From Scleropages formosus (Eukaryota > Chordata > Actinopteri > Osteoglossiformes > Osteoglossidae): a stretch of DNA of 64,000 bases. Of the stretch, positions 21,623 through 32,251 are shown in pieces. Made by a program: the position numbers and the translations under genes. The stretch is from assembly GCF_900964775.1 (NCBI RefSeq), contig NC_041806.1:45930586-45994585 (forward strand). Direction: 5' to 3'. Position 1 is the stretch's first letter, and each line of letters begins with the position of its first letter. The notes beneath the pieces were generated by a model. It did not search any database and had not been told where the DNA came from. It worked only from the letters and a program-made list of their open reading frames with translations.

Positions 21623-22564
21623 ATGAATTCTTCTGCAAATGACTCCAAATGCGAGGTTGCAAATAAATCGCTCTATATGAACTACTCCTGGATAATTATC
21701 TTGGAACTCATTCTGGGCCTGCCTCTGAACTTTACTGCGCTGTATACCTTCATCTTCAGGCTGAGGTTCTACAAGGCCAACAAGAACATGGTCTTCCTCT
21801 TCAACCTTGTTCTAGCTGACTTCCTGCTGCTGACCTGCCTCCCACTGAAGGTGTATCAGTTCCAGAGAGGTAAGCGCTGCAGCGAAAGCCTAGTGCTTTG
21901 CAAAGCGATGTTCTTCACGCAATTCATGAACCGAGGAGCCAGCATCGCCTTCATGACCATCATCACCATTGACCGCTACCTGAGTGTGGTCCACCCCAAA
22001 AAGAAGAACATCCTGAAGGTTGTGAAAAAGTCACCCAAGTTTTCGATCATTGTCTGGCTGCTGCTGCCCCTGCTCGCCATACCTGCCATGATCAATACAC
22101 TCAAGTGCGATGAAGGCAACAGACCCGACGACGACATCACGGATATCTTGAGGGAGACTGTGTTTTTCACCAAGATCCTTGTCCCTTTCTTCATCCTGGT
22201 GTTCTGCACGGTCCGCATCGTTCAGAGGTTGCAGAAGAAGACCGTGGGGGAACAGGCCAAGCTGCGGAGGGCGGTGTTTGCCGTTACTGCCGTCGTGGTG
22301 GTCTACTCCATCTGTTTCCTGCCACACGCCGCATCTAGGATAGTTCTGCTGGTTGAGAGAAGTTCGGAGGATCCCAAAGACCTAGAGACCGCTGCTGAGG
22401 TATATGAAGGCATCTTCTCCTTCTCCCAAATAGACTGCCTGCTGGACACACTGGTTTACTGCTTCTACAGCTCCAAGTTTAAAAATGCGTACCTGTCAAC
22501 GTTCTTCCCCTGTTTTCAGACAAAATACAACAAGCATAATGTAAATAAAATCCATCTGCAATGA
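21623..22564 (+). CDS. gpr31: GPR31-like class A G-protein-coupled receptor, copy A (intact)
   Basis: A single-exon 313-residue receptor with seven hydrophobic segments. N-glycosylation sites NSS, NKS and NYS lie in the first 22 residues; DRY is at 117-119; the TM3-ECL2 disulfide pair is probably C93-C162; TM6 carries CFLP (231-234). The sequence belongs to the GPR31/HCAR/OXER1 group, which senses hydroxy-fatty acids and small carboxylates at the plasma membrane, usually through Gi. GPR31 (12-HETE receptor) is preferred because UNC93A, TTLL2 and TCP10 are its mammalian neighbours. Oddity: the TM7 motif reads DTLVY (275-279) instead of D/NPxxY, in both copies. The ATG follows a purine-rich CACC context. 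Poly-A signal AATAAA at 22583-22588. The broken copy is at 42301-43237. Confidence 0.85.
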   Translation: MNSSANDSKCEVANKSLYMNYSWIIILELILGLPLNFTALYTFIFRLRFYKANKNMVFLFNLVLADFLLLTCLPLKVYQFQRGKRCSESLVLCKAMFFTQFMNRGASIAFMTIITIDRYLSVVHPKKKNILKVVKKSPKFSIIVWLLLPLLAIPAMINTLKCDEGNRPDDDITDILRETVFFTKILVPFFILVFCTVRIVQRLQKKTVGEQAKLRRAVFAVTAVVVVYSICFLPHAASRIVLLVERSSEDPKDLETAAEVYEGIFSFSQIDCLLDTLVYCFYSSKFKNAYLSTFFPCFQTKYNKHNVNKIHLQ

Positions 22565-22607
22565 GCACACCTCAGGACCAAAAATAAATCTGAAAGTGTT
22601 GTAGTAT

Positions 22608-22822
22608 AGGGGGTGCGGTGGCGCAGTGGGTTGGACCACGGTCCTGCTGTCCGGTGGGTCTGGGGTTCGAGTCCCGCTTGGGGTGCCTTGTGACGGACTG
22701 GCGTCCCGTCCTGGGTGTGTCCCCTTCCCTCTCCGGCCTTATGCCCTGTGTTGCCGGGTAGGCTCCGGTTCCCCGTGACCCCGTATGGGATAAGCGGTTC
22801 CGAAAATGTGTGTGTGTGTTGT
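22608..22822 (+). repeat. SINE-A copy shared by both units
   Basis: Immediately downstream of the receptor poly-A signal. The same insertion, nearly identical, lies at 43297-43510, so it predates the duplication or was carried by conversion. Confidence 0.9.
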
Positions 22823-23413
22823 AGTAAAGTATGGATTTAAATGGTCTCCATGTTGTCATGGAGGTTAAAGCTTTGGAAAACTGTAAATAATATATTTTGC
22901 ATTGTTTTTGAAATGTGACGACAACAGTGAAGTATTTTATGTCTTTTCAAGTGATTATTAGTCAGTGTGTGATACTGTCAAATGAGACTAAGGTCACGGC
23001 CATGATGACACAGTGCATGACTGTTGTTTTGAGGTGAATCAAATGTTTCCCACACATTTTTACGGGAAGAGACTCTTGCCCAGAGTTTCCACAAAACTGT
23101 CATGATTCACTGTGTTCAGTCATGTAATGAGTTCGATTTTAACACCTATGACGTCAACATGTTAATTTAATCATTCATTGTAAAGTTAGTGACTACGTGT
23201 TCTTTGAAGTGACACCTTTTCATTGTACAAGTAAACAAGTAACTTCCATGTGAGGATAAGAATTAGAATTCTTGTTTTTCCTTGTTTATGTTACAAAATT
23301 ATATATTTATTTATATGGGATTTGTGATGTTTGGCTGATAAAATTTCCTTTTTTCTTAACATGTGTATATGCCATAATTTCAATACTAAATTATTCATTA
23401 ACGATTCATATTA

Positions 23414-23622
23414 AGGGGCTCTGGTTTGGGCTCTGGTGGGGTGATGCAGCGGGTTTGGCCGGGTCCTGCTCTCCAGTGGGTCTGGGGTTCAAGTCTTGCT
23501 TGGGGTGCCTTATGATGGACTGGCCTCCCATCCGGGGTGTGTCCCTCCCTCTCCAGCATTGTGCTCTGTGTTGCTGGGTTAGGCTCTGGTTCGCTGTGAC
23601 CCTGACTCATGACAAGCAGTTT

Positions 23623-23704
<82 letters not shown>
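23414..23704 (+). repeat. SINE-A copy with long (TG)n tail, shared insertion
   Basis: The counterpart is at 44112-44331. The (TG)n run is about 80 bases here (23624-23704) but only about ten in unit B, a post-duplication expansion. Confidence 0.9.
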
Positions 23705-23707
<3 letters not shown>

Positions 23708-23741
23708 GCTTTGGTTCACCAGGTGTGCAGGCTGAGTCCTC

Positions 23742-23945
23742 ATCTGTTGGGAGATCACTTCCAACAGGACTGACAGCTGCTTCTTCAGGGCAGTGTCCAG
23801 CTCCTGGTGGAAGGGGGGATATGGTGTCCAGAGGGCAGGTGGGGTCCTCTTTGGAATTCAGGCCTTCAACACCTGGAGCATCTGGGACAGGAAGTGGTAC
23901 CTGGGGACAGCCAGCTGACTGTAATTGGAGGTCGGGGGGTAAGAC
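23742..23945 (-). pseudogene. tcp10: tcp10 copy A relic: exon matching 44368-44574
   Basis: On the minus strand the exon frame ([20 protein letters not shown] and so on) is preserved, with an intact acceptor CTGCAG. The donor is lost: unit B has ACAG/GTAAGG while this copy has ACAG/ATGAGG. The neighbouring coding exons on both sides are missing from unit A, so the exon is stranded. Confidence 0.8.
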
Positions 23946-24093
23946 CAAACCTGCAGCCAAGAAGGACATGTTTGAAAGGGGGTCCACCTGAATAGTTTGT
24001 ATTGTTTTTACTTAGAAAAATGTCAGAGCCCATGAGTCAGAAATTCTTTGCTCTTCTCTTTCAGGTTACATGGAAAGTGAAGGGACACAAAGC

Positions 24094-24297
24094 ACAAACT
24101 ACAACACAATTAATATTTCCATCTCACAACCAATACAAGTTCCCAAAATTTTATTGATTTATTTGTTTGTTGACCTATACATCTAAGTGTTGCAGGCTAC
24201 ACCCACTGATTCTCTGCTCCTGTCAAGCTTGGGTAATCCAAGAACACTCAGAGAACACTAAGCTGCTGTGAGAAATACATGTGAAGAATGAATGCAG
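24094..24297. other. Unit-A-only segment of about 200 bases
   Basis: Unit B runs directly from ACAAAGCGCAAAACAAG to TTTTCTTTGGATCCTGAAG at about 44720; here about 200 bases intervene, of unknown origin. Either an insertion in A or a deletion in B. Confidence 0.5.
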
Positions 24298-24712
24298 TTT
24301 TCTTTGGATCCTGAAGTTCTGTGGGTAGAGTTTCAGAGTTAAAACTGTGTCAGTGGGACGGAAGGAAATCTAGTGTTTCGGGTTGTTATAAGTAATCTGA
24401 TGGTCCCTCGTTTGAGTCCCCCTGCTGCAGTATCGTTATCCAGGGTAATGACCTTGAATGAACACAGTAAAAATGACCCACCTGTAAAAATGGATAAATA
24501 ACTGCAAAATCAATTACTATGCAAGTTACAAGAAGAAAAGGTGTCAGTGAAATAAATGAGGATCATCCCTGTTGACTTTTCTTGCAGATTCTTTTCCGCC
24601 AGGCTGCTGACTTGCCAAAGCCTGCAATTCCCAAAACCGACAACAGCCAAGGGGAACAAAGCCAATTAATGGCGATTCTGCATCTTCCTATTGACACCAT
24701 ACATACATATAC

Positions 24713-24916
24713 ACACACACACACTTTCAGAACCGCTTATCCCATACAGGGTCGCGGGGAACCGGAGCCTACTCAGTAACATAGGGCGTAAGGCCGGAGG
24801 GGACACACCCAAGACGGGACGCCAGTCCGTCACAAGGCACCTCAAGTGGGACTCGAACCCCTGACCCACTGGAGAGCAGGACTGTGGTCCAACCCACTGC
24901 ACCACCACACCCCACC
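24713..24916 (-). repeat. SINE-A copy, unit A only
   Basis: Inserted in a CATACATACATA tract with that target repeated on both sides. Unit B is uninterrupted at 45490-45510. Its tail on the plus strand is ACACACACACAC. Confidence 0.88.
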
Positions 24917-25423
24917 ATACATACATACAATATATATGTATACATACATATATGAGTATATATATCAACTGCCACCTTAGCATTGACTGACAAAAGAGGA
25001 GCAGCCACTTCATGTCCCAGCTGTCAATTGAAATCTTGCTTTGTTTGTGTATTTGGTATAAAAACAAATACTGGATGTGCTGTTGTGTTGAAATTCTGGA
25101 AAGATCTGTGTTTTATCCCATATTCTGAATCTGACGCTATACCCGAAACCTGTTTCTCCACAGCCATCAATCACATTCGAGTAGCATCCTGTACATTTTA
25201 ATTACACCAGAAATTCAACAGTGAAATCCACTTTAGAAGAAGATGTAACTGAATGTAGACATTTAAGAGAATTAATGTCCGCAGAATCTACCCTTTTATA
25301 GGCCCTATGATTATCTCCTCTGTGATGTTTCAATGGTTCATTTAGCTGTTGTGGAGTCACAGATGACAATGGGATCATGGGAAAGTGTCTTTGGAACCTG
25401 AATTTTACCTGTTATCTGTATCG

Positions 25424-26806
25424 AAAACCCCTCCGTGAACCGCCACCTTACTGTGGTGGAGGGGTTTGAGTGCCTGAATGAGTCCAGGAGCTATGTTGTC
25501 TGGGGCTATATGCCCCTGGTAGGGTCTCCCATGGCAGACAGGTCCTGGATGACAGACGAGACAAAGCGCGGTTCAAAAACCCCTTATGAAGAAAAAAATC
25601 AAGGCTTTCGTTTACCCCGCCCGATATGGGGTCACTGGGGCCCCATTCTGGAGCCAGGCCTCGGGGGGAGGCTCGCATGCGAGCGCCTGGTGGCCAGGTC
25701 TATGCCCACGGGGCCTGGCCGGGCTCAGCCCGAAGCCATGACATGGAGCTGCTCTTTGGTGGGCTCACCACCTGCTGGAGAAACCGTAAGGGGCCGCTGC
25801 ATTGTGATTTGGGCGGTGGTCGGGGCCGAGTGCCCGGCCGACCCAAACCTCGGACGCCAACTCTGGTTTTTGGGACTTGGAATGTCACCTCACTGGCGGG
25901 GAAGGAGCCTGAGCTGGTGCGGGAAGTTGAGAGATACCGTCTAGATATAGTCGGGCTCACTTCCACTCACAGCTTGGGTTCTGGAACCGCTCTTCTCGAT
26001 CAAGGGTGGACTCTCCACTATTCTGGCGTTGCCCAAGGTGAGAGGTGGCAGGCGGGTGTGGGCTTATTAATAGCCCCCCAGTTCAGCCGCCACGTGTTGG
26101 AGTCTACCCCGGTGAATGAGAGGGTCGTCTCCCTACGCCTTCGGGTCAGGGAACGGTCTCTCACTGTCGTTTGTGCTTATGCGCCTAGCGGCAGTGTAGA
26201 GTACCCGGCCTTTTTAGAGTCCCTGGGGGGCATGCTGGAAAGTGCTCCCACTGGGGACTCTGTCGTTCTACTGGGGGACTTTAACGCCCACGTGGGCAGC
26301 GACAGTGATACCTGGAGGGGCGTGATTGGGAGGAACGGCCTCCCTGATCTGAACCCGAGCGGTGAGTTGTTATTGGATTTCTGTGCTAGTCGCGGTTTAT
26401 CCATAACGAGCACCATGTTCATGCATAAGGGTGTCCATCAGTGCACTTGGCACCAGGACACCCTAGGTCGGAGGTCGATGATCGACTTTGTAGTCGTTTC
26501 TTCTGACCTTCGGCCATATGTCTTGGACACTCGGGTGAAGAGAGGGGCTGAGCTGTCAACTGATCACCACCTGGTGGTGAGTTGGATTCGATGGCAGGGG
26601 AAAAAGCTGGACAGACCTGGCAGGCCCAAACGCATAGTGAAGGTCTGTTGGGAACGTTTGGCGGAGGCCCCTGTCAGAGAGGTCTTCAACTCCCACCTCC
26701 GACAGAGCTTCAACCAGGTCCCGAGGGAGGTGGGGGGACATCGAGTCTGAATGGACTATGTTCCGCGCCTCCATTGTCGGGGCGGCAGTTCGGAGCTGCA
26801 GCCAGA
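25424..26806 (+). mobile_element. RTE-type LINE, 5' half with AP endonuclease
   Basis: The frame at 25626-26750 holds an APE-type endonuclease: [38 protein letters not shown] and [12 protein letters not shown] (catalytic Asp-His). It is the 5' portion of the same LINE family whose 3' portion lies reversed at 10333-12417; about 100 bases around GAATGGACTATGTTCC are common to both. It stops abruptly at 26806 where an L2 sequence begins, so it is truncated at its 3' side, which is unusual for a LINE. Its 5' end marks the right limit of the A/B homology. Confidence 0.85.
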
Positions 26807-27910
26807 ACTCTCCACCTTCATGACTAAGATCATCAGCTTCTTGCTATCCTCTGGCTGTTTCCCAGCTGCCTTCAAATCTGTTCTCATTTCACCTCTATTA
26901 AAGAAACCCTCCCTGGATCCCAATTTGGTCCAAAAGTACAGACTGGTCTCCCTCTTCTCCTTCCTGTCTAAAACTCTAGAGCGGGTGGCCTCTGATCAAC
27001 TGTTTGATTTCCTCACCCAGAACCATCTCCTCGATGGATATCAGTCTGGATTTAAAGTTTGTCACTCCACTGAGATGGCCCTTCTGGTGGTGTCTGATGC
27101 TCTCCAAGCCGCTAGAGCTGCCTCCCTCTCCTCGGTCCTCATCCTCCTTGATCTGTCTGTATCTGTTGTAGTATCCGTCCCTACCTCACAACTGACTCTG
27201 CCCAACTACTTGTCCAGGCTATGGTGACTTACCATCTGGACTACTGCAACTCTCTCCTGTATGGCCTTCCTGCTACTGCCATTAAACCTCTGCAGCTGAT
27301 TTGGAATGCTGCTGCACAAGTTGTGTTTGATTTGTCAAAGTGTTTGTATGTATCGCCTCTACTCATTTCTCTGCACTTGCTTCCTATAGCTGCCCGAATC
27401 AAGTTCAAGGCCCTGGTTATTGTCTACAAATGCATCAATAGAACTGCTCAGCTATTTACAAGACTTGATCAACCACTACACCCCAGCCAGACCCCTTCAC
27501 TCATCTACATCTGCTCGCTTGATGGTCCTGCACACAAAAAGTAAAGCACAGAGGTTCTCGGTTCTGGCTCCATTGTGGTGGAATGACCTTCCCCTCTCAC
27601 TCAGAACTGCAGAAACTCTGTCTACATTCAAGGAGGATCTGAAAACTCACCTTTTCCAGACCCATTTTGCCCAAGATCACTCCAGTTCATGTGTGACGTA
27701 AATGTTCATGCACCCTAACTTCATGATCTTCCCCAGATAAGCCTTTAGACACCCACTGTTCTGACATTGTATGTCATTGTTTGTGTACCTCATTCTTAAA
27801 AAGAAAAAAAATTAGGAGAAGGTTATCAGGATTCATTTATCCTGCATTTTATGCACCTACTCAAGCGGTGAACATCGGTGCATCAAGTGGAAAGTAAACT
27901 AGGTTTACTT

Positions 27911-28618
27911 TGTCAAGCCCACACCCTTGAGCTGATGCAGAACACCTGGGACGCGGTGCAGACTGGGGCATAAAAGGCTGCATCAAACCACCAGCTGATG
28001 CAGAACCTTGTTCAGCCTTGTTGTTAGCAATCTCCTAGCCTCTTGCTCCACTCCTTCCTGTTCCCTGACACCTTCCCCAATCCCATCCCTTGCACCTACA
28101 TTTTTATACCTTCCTATGATCATCAACCTTTTTGATTTTCCTTATTTACATTTATTGACTTAGCAGACACTTTTGTCCAAAGCAACTTACAACAAATACT
28201 ACATAGTGTTACTAGCCCACACACCTTATTCACCAAGGTGACTACATTGCTAGATACACTACTTACAAGGGGTCATCCATGCATCAGTGAAACACACTCA
28301 CTCCATGACACTCACACACACACTATGGGGGAACCTGAACAGCATGTCTTTTGACCTGGGGAGGAAACCCACACAGACACAGGGAGAACACGCAAACTCC
28401 ACACAGACTGAGCAGGGATTGAACCCACATTCACTCATACCACCCAGGCGCTGTGAGACAGCAGCACTACTCGCTGTGCCAGCATGCCTTATAACAACGT
28501 TTGTGCCTCGAAAACCGATTGCCTGTCCCTTGATCTCCATTCTTGGATTTCCCTGAATAAACCACGAATTCTGCTCTGCACTTGGGTCCGCCGCTTCCTC
28601 CCTGAACTAACCATGACA
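27911..28618 (+). mobile_element. Solo LTR, Ty3/gypsy type, containing a V-SINE
   Basis: TGTCA...TGACA ends with a perfect 5-bp duplication TACTT (27906-27910 and 28619-28623). The empty site is seen in the L2 tail at 12545. A GCATAAAAGG promoter box and an AATAAACC poly-A signal are visible. A V-SINE-like element (28146-28486) is inserted inside it. Confidence 0.85.
28146..28486 (-). repeat. V-SINE-like element nested in the solo LTR
   Basis: Flanked by CCTTAT repeats (28140-28145 and 28487-28492). On the minus strand it has the conserved central domain (GTGTGGAGTTTGCGTGTTCT, then GTGGGTTTCCTCC) and an L2-like tail. Confidence 0.85.
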
Positions 28619-28747
28619 TACTTAAGAATCACATGTCTTCAGCCATGACTCTTTCTCTTAATGTAATACACAAATTATATTTTTGCTGAGATATATGTCA
28701 CTTTGGAGAAAAGCATCTGCTAAATGAATAAATGTAAATGTATGACT

Positions 28748-28870
28748 AGGGGGAGGGGACACACCCAGGACGGGATGCCAGTCTGTTGCAAGGCACCCCA
28801 AGCGGGACTCAAACCCCAGACCTACTGGAGAGCAGGACCCGGTCAAACCCGCTGTACCACTGCACCCCCA
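28748..28870 (-). repeat. SINE-A fragment
   Basis: Reverse-orientation SINE-A lacking its (TG)n tail half. It starts at the end of the L2 tail and abuts the unit A/B homology at 28870. Confidence 0.75.
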
Positions 28871-29160
28871 ACAAGTAACTGTATTAGCTACAAAAAGCCA
28901 CTCTTTTATAACCTGAATTTATTAAAAATTTTCTGCCATCATTTAAATTTTCATAGTGATATCAACCTATGTACCAAGAGTTCAAACTGAATAATATGCT
29001 TAAATTATGTTTGCAGCAGCTGGTGCTTCGGAATTATACCACAGTTGAGCCACTCTTGCAGAAGACCAGTTTGGTCTTCTTTAGTTAAAACTTAATATGA
29101 TTATTGATCTTGGGCTGATCAAAATTGGAAGTGATTTATTTTAACTTTTAAAATGAGAAT
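28870..29160. other. Right end of duplication unit A (matches 49515-49810)
   Basis: Contains AAGCCACTCTTTTATAACCT, GCAGCTGGTGCTTCGGAATT and CTTGGGCTGATCAAAATTGG, shared with the sequence just upstream of plg, at about 6 percent divergence. The 3.5 kb that separates this from the preceding homology in unit B, including the first two tcp10 coding exons and its upstream region, is missing. Confidence 0.8.
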
Positions 29161-29268
29161 GTTTCCCGTCTTGGGTGTGTCCCCTCCCCCTCCAGCCCTA
29201 CACCTACACATTAGGCTCCAGCTTGCCACGACCCCGCTCAGTTCAAGCAGCTTCAGCCAGTGTGTGTG
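29160..29268 (+). repeat. SINE-A 3' fragment
   Basis: A partial copy beginning at CCGTCTTGGGTGTGTCCCC and ending in a short TG run. It marks the end of unit A homology. Confidence 0.7.
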
Positions 29269-29474
29269 TACCAAAGCAACGTGCAACATTAGATTTGTAC
29301 AAAAAGATATTTACAATGATTTAGCCATTTTTACAGCTAGGTCATTTTTATTGTAGTAAAGACCTACAATATAAATAAAAATTTTCTGTCTGTAGTCAAC
29401 TGTCCTCTTTGTTTCTTTGTCTGATGTTATTTGTTTCTTTGACTTGTACCTGTATTCAAGTGCTTTGTGTCACC

Positions 29475-31454
29475 GCCACAACGGTCCCTGCAAAGGATCC
29501 CTGATTAGCTACTCCCATGAGATTTGATGGCTGCCCAGACCAAAATATCAGGGGTTTATCCTTCAGTGTGAATTAGTGTTCTCCAGCCTGGTCCATATTT
29601 ACCACACAGATGAAAGCTGGGTGACTTACCTGGTCTCGGAAGACGAGCACCACCACCACCTACACCCGGCTTAAGAGACAGTCTGAGCCTGTGTTTGATC
29701 ACCCAGTAGCCGCTATGGGAGATCGATTGATGACCATCCAGCAAGGTAACTGATCGGTAGCTGCCTATGCTTTGCAGTTACAGACACTGACGGCTGAGAG
29801 CCAGTGGAACTCCGCTGCCCTAGCGGCTAGTTTTCAGAACAGCTTGAGCCCCATATCCAAGCTGAGCTCGCCTCGCCAGGGGAGGACTGGACCTTTGATT
29901 GATTTCTGGAAAACCGATATTGATTGATAATCTGGCACAAGAGCAGACTCGGGACCCCTGGCAGTCCCCTTCGTTGTGTGGTCCATTGCTCGAGCCACCG
30001 GAACCTATGTACTTAGGAAGAGGATGTCTGACTCCTAAAGAAAGACAGTGCCAGGTCAGGGAGGGTCTCTGCTTGTACTATAGAAACCCTCACCACTTCT
30101 GTGCAGCATGTCCCCAACAACCGTCCCCTGGAGCACCCCGACAGGAATGAAAGGTGCGTTACCGCTTTCGGCCTGCCTCACAGCTATTAGTTCCCATTGC
30201 CTTGTCGTGGGGAGTGAACCAGGTTTCGGCTAAGGTGTTCATGGACTCGGGGCAGCTAGCAGTTTTATGGGTGCTGCCTTTGCTGAGTTGCAGGGTATCC
30301 TTGTATGTGATTACGACGTAGCATTACATGTTAGTGCTCTCGATAGGCAACCACCAGCGACGAGTGGTAAAATCCTGAACTGAGTAGCTTCAGCTTCAGG
30401 TGGGGGCATGCCATAAGGAAAACATCCTGTTCAACCTTATCAAACTGCCTGACAATGACATCATACTGGGGTATACCTAGTTGGCCAAACATGAGCCAGT
30501 CTTTTGTTGGAGCACCGGAGAACTTGAGTCTTGGGCCTGCAATGTGCTATGTTCTGTTTGTCACTTCTTTGCCATGCCACTTCCACAGAAAGCCCAGGGG
30601 CAACCCAACCCCTTGAAATGCCTGCTGTCTAACACGATCTAGTGGAGGTCTTTAGTAAACTGATGGCTGCAGCCCTGCCCCCACATTGACCGCGGAATTG
30701 TGTGATCGATCTTTTGCCTGGAACCTCTTCTTCTAGGGGGTGAGTGTATCTTTTGTCCCTACCCAAACAGATGACCATGGAAGATTACATTTCGCAGCCC
30801 TTAGCCTCCTGCATTGTCCGGCCATCAACCTCTCCTGCTTCTGCTGGATTCTTTTCAATGGTAAAGAAAGACAGGGCGGTTGCATCCATGCATTGATTAC
30901 CAAGGTCTCAATGATATCACAGTAAAATACCTGCACCCTTTGCCCCTCATGACTGCTGCTCTACAGTAGGTGCACAGCGCTCGGGTTTTCACAAAGCTGG
31001 ACCTGTGGAGTGTGTAGAACTTTGTTCGGATCAGGGAGGGTAAAGAATTGAAAATTGCATTATCACCACCTTAGGTCACTATGAATATGTGGTGATGCCT
31101 TTTGGTTTGGCAAACTCCCCTGGTGATAATCAGCAGGGCAGAGTAAAAAGGTTGCCACAAAACTGTTCCCATGCTGCGAAATCTCTAGGCGACAACTGTC
31201 CCCTCTGCGTTCTCAACCTGCATCCCTTTCATCACCCAAGCCCGACTTCTCATCCCCTTGTCCTGTTCCGCTCGTCGCTGACCATTGCTCGCCTCTTTTA
31301 CTACCTCGGATCCACCGACGAAACAATGTATGAGCCTCAATTCTTCACCCACGCCTGTGCCTGACCATGAGTGTTGCTTTGCCCATCAGACTTCGAATAA
31401 AAGATCTTGCATTTGGGTCCTACCTCTGGTGTCTGGCCCTTGTGCGTTACACAT
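29475..31454 (+). mobile_element. Decayed Ty3/gypsy fossil with gag, partial pol and 3' LTR-like end
   Basis: Similarity to the element at 15286-20236 is visible in gag (QCELVF-like and zinc-knuckle stretches), protease and the start of reverse transcriptase. The rest of pol is missing, and a pyrimidine-rich, LTR-like segment with AATAAAAGATC follows (about 31150-31454). It is broken at well over ten places and clearly much older than the first element. It lies between the two duplication units and interrupts a LINE tail at its left edge. Confidence 0.75.
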
Positions 31455-31822
31455 AGACACCTAAAGCACTCAATACATTTAGTATTCGTAGGACCATTTC
31501 ATAATGTCACCACACCAAGCAGTTATTGATAATCCTAAATTTCACCAATATTAATAAGATAACAGTACAGTTTCATACTATTGCTCATACTGTTTTGTGT
31601 CATTGATACTAATTTTAATACATCTGGTTACTCTCCTGCAATATAATAAAAATTCACCTTCAGAAATGCAAATAAGTGAATTTTTGAAGATTCTTAAGTG
31701 TGCATAGTGTAGAAGTGAAAGAGAGTTGTGAGCCATGGTGTTAACAGCAGGTTTGCAGGATCACAAAGGTGAGCTCATGCCAAGGTATCAGCACAGGAAA
31801 GGCAAGAAGCTCATAATAGGAT
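31455..31822. other. Spacer between duplication units
   Basis: I see no gene, repeat family or similarity to unit A in this stretch. Confidence 0.4.
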
Positions 31823-32251
31823 GATTTCAGCAAGAGAACTTTTTTGTTGACACAGACAGCTCATATACAGTGATAAAAAGCTGCTGTAGCAAACATTACC
31901 TTTTTTCCCTTATTGTAATTATTCTACAGAATTATTACGATTAAAGCTCTATCCCAATTATTTAAAAAGCAAAATTTAAAAAACAGGATAAGCTTGGTTC
32001 CGAGTCAGAATGGTGATAAATCATGATGTATGAATCCATGTATGAATCTATTTGTCATAAATGCTTAAAATCTTTTTACTTGAATTAAAATTTTATTTTC
32101 ATTTATACTGTACTTTATGTCTCAATTTGGCCACTGAATAAAGTCATAATTACAGCCAACACTATGGAAAATTCTCCCCATATTTGATTTTTCTGTTACT
32201 ATTAGGTAAAAATTTATACCAACCTTGAAATTTTATACAAACTTCAACCTA
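31823..32251. other. Left end of unit B: duplicated ttll2 3' UTR
   Basis: Matches 8668-9049, including the AATAAA region (GAATAAAGTCATAATTACAG). It lies directly beyond the tcp10 stop codon on the opposite strand, so the tcp10 3' UTR overlaps a fossil ttll2 UTR. Confidence 0.7.

Larger units (their letters stand above)
26807..28745 (+). mobile_element. L2-clade LINE, internally deleted, with nested insertions
   Basis: Reverse transcriptase fragments read KPSLDPNLVQKYRLVSLFSF and HLLDGYQSGFKVCHSTEMAL. The frame then jumps over the catalytic core to LDYCNSLLYGLPATAIKPLQ and FSVLAPLWWNDLPLSLRTAE, the C-terminal region typical of L2. The deletion removes the FADD motif, so it is inactive. The 3' tail is split by a solo LTR (27911-28618) and resumes at 28624 up to AAATGTAAATG. 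Confidence 0.85.

Noticed and set aside
23272-23991. 239-codon open frame
   Set aside because: It runs through a SINE-A, its (TG)n tail and the antisense of a tcp10 exon relic; no protein-like features.
12421-26806. Inversion between the split RTE halves
   Set aside because: The segment between them has the same orientation as unit B, and the halves overlap by about 100 bases, so a simple inversion does not fit.
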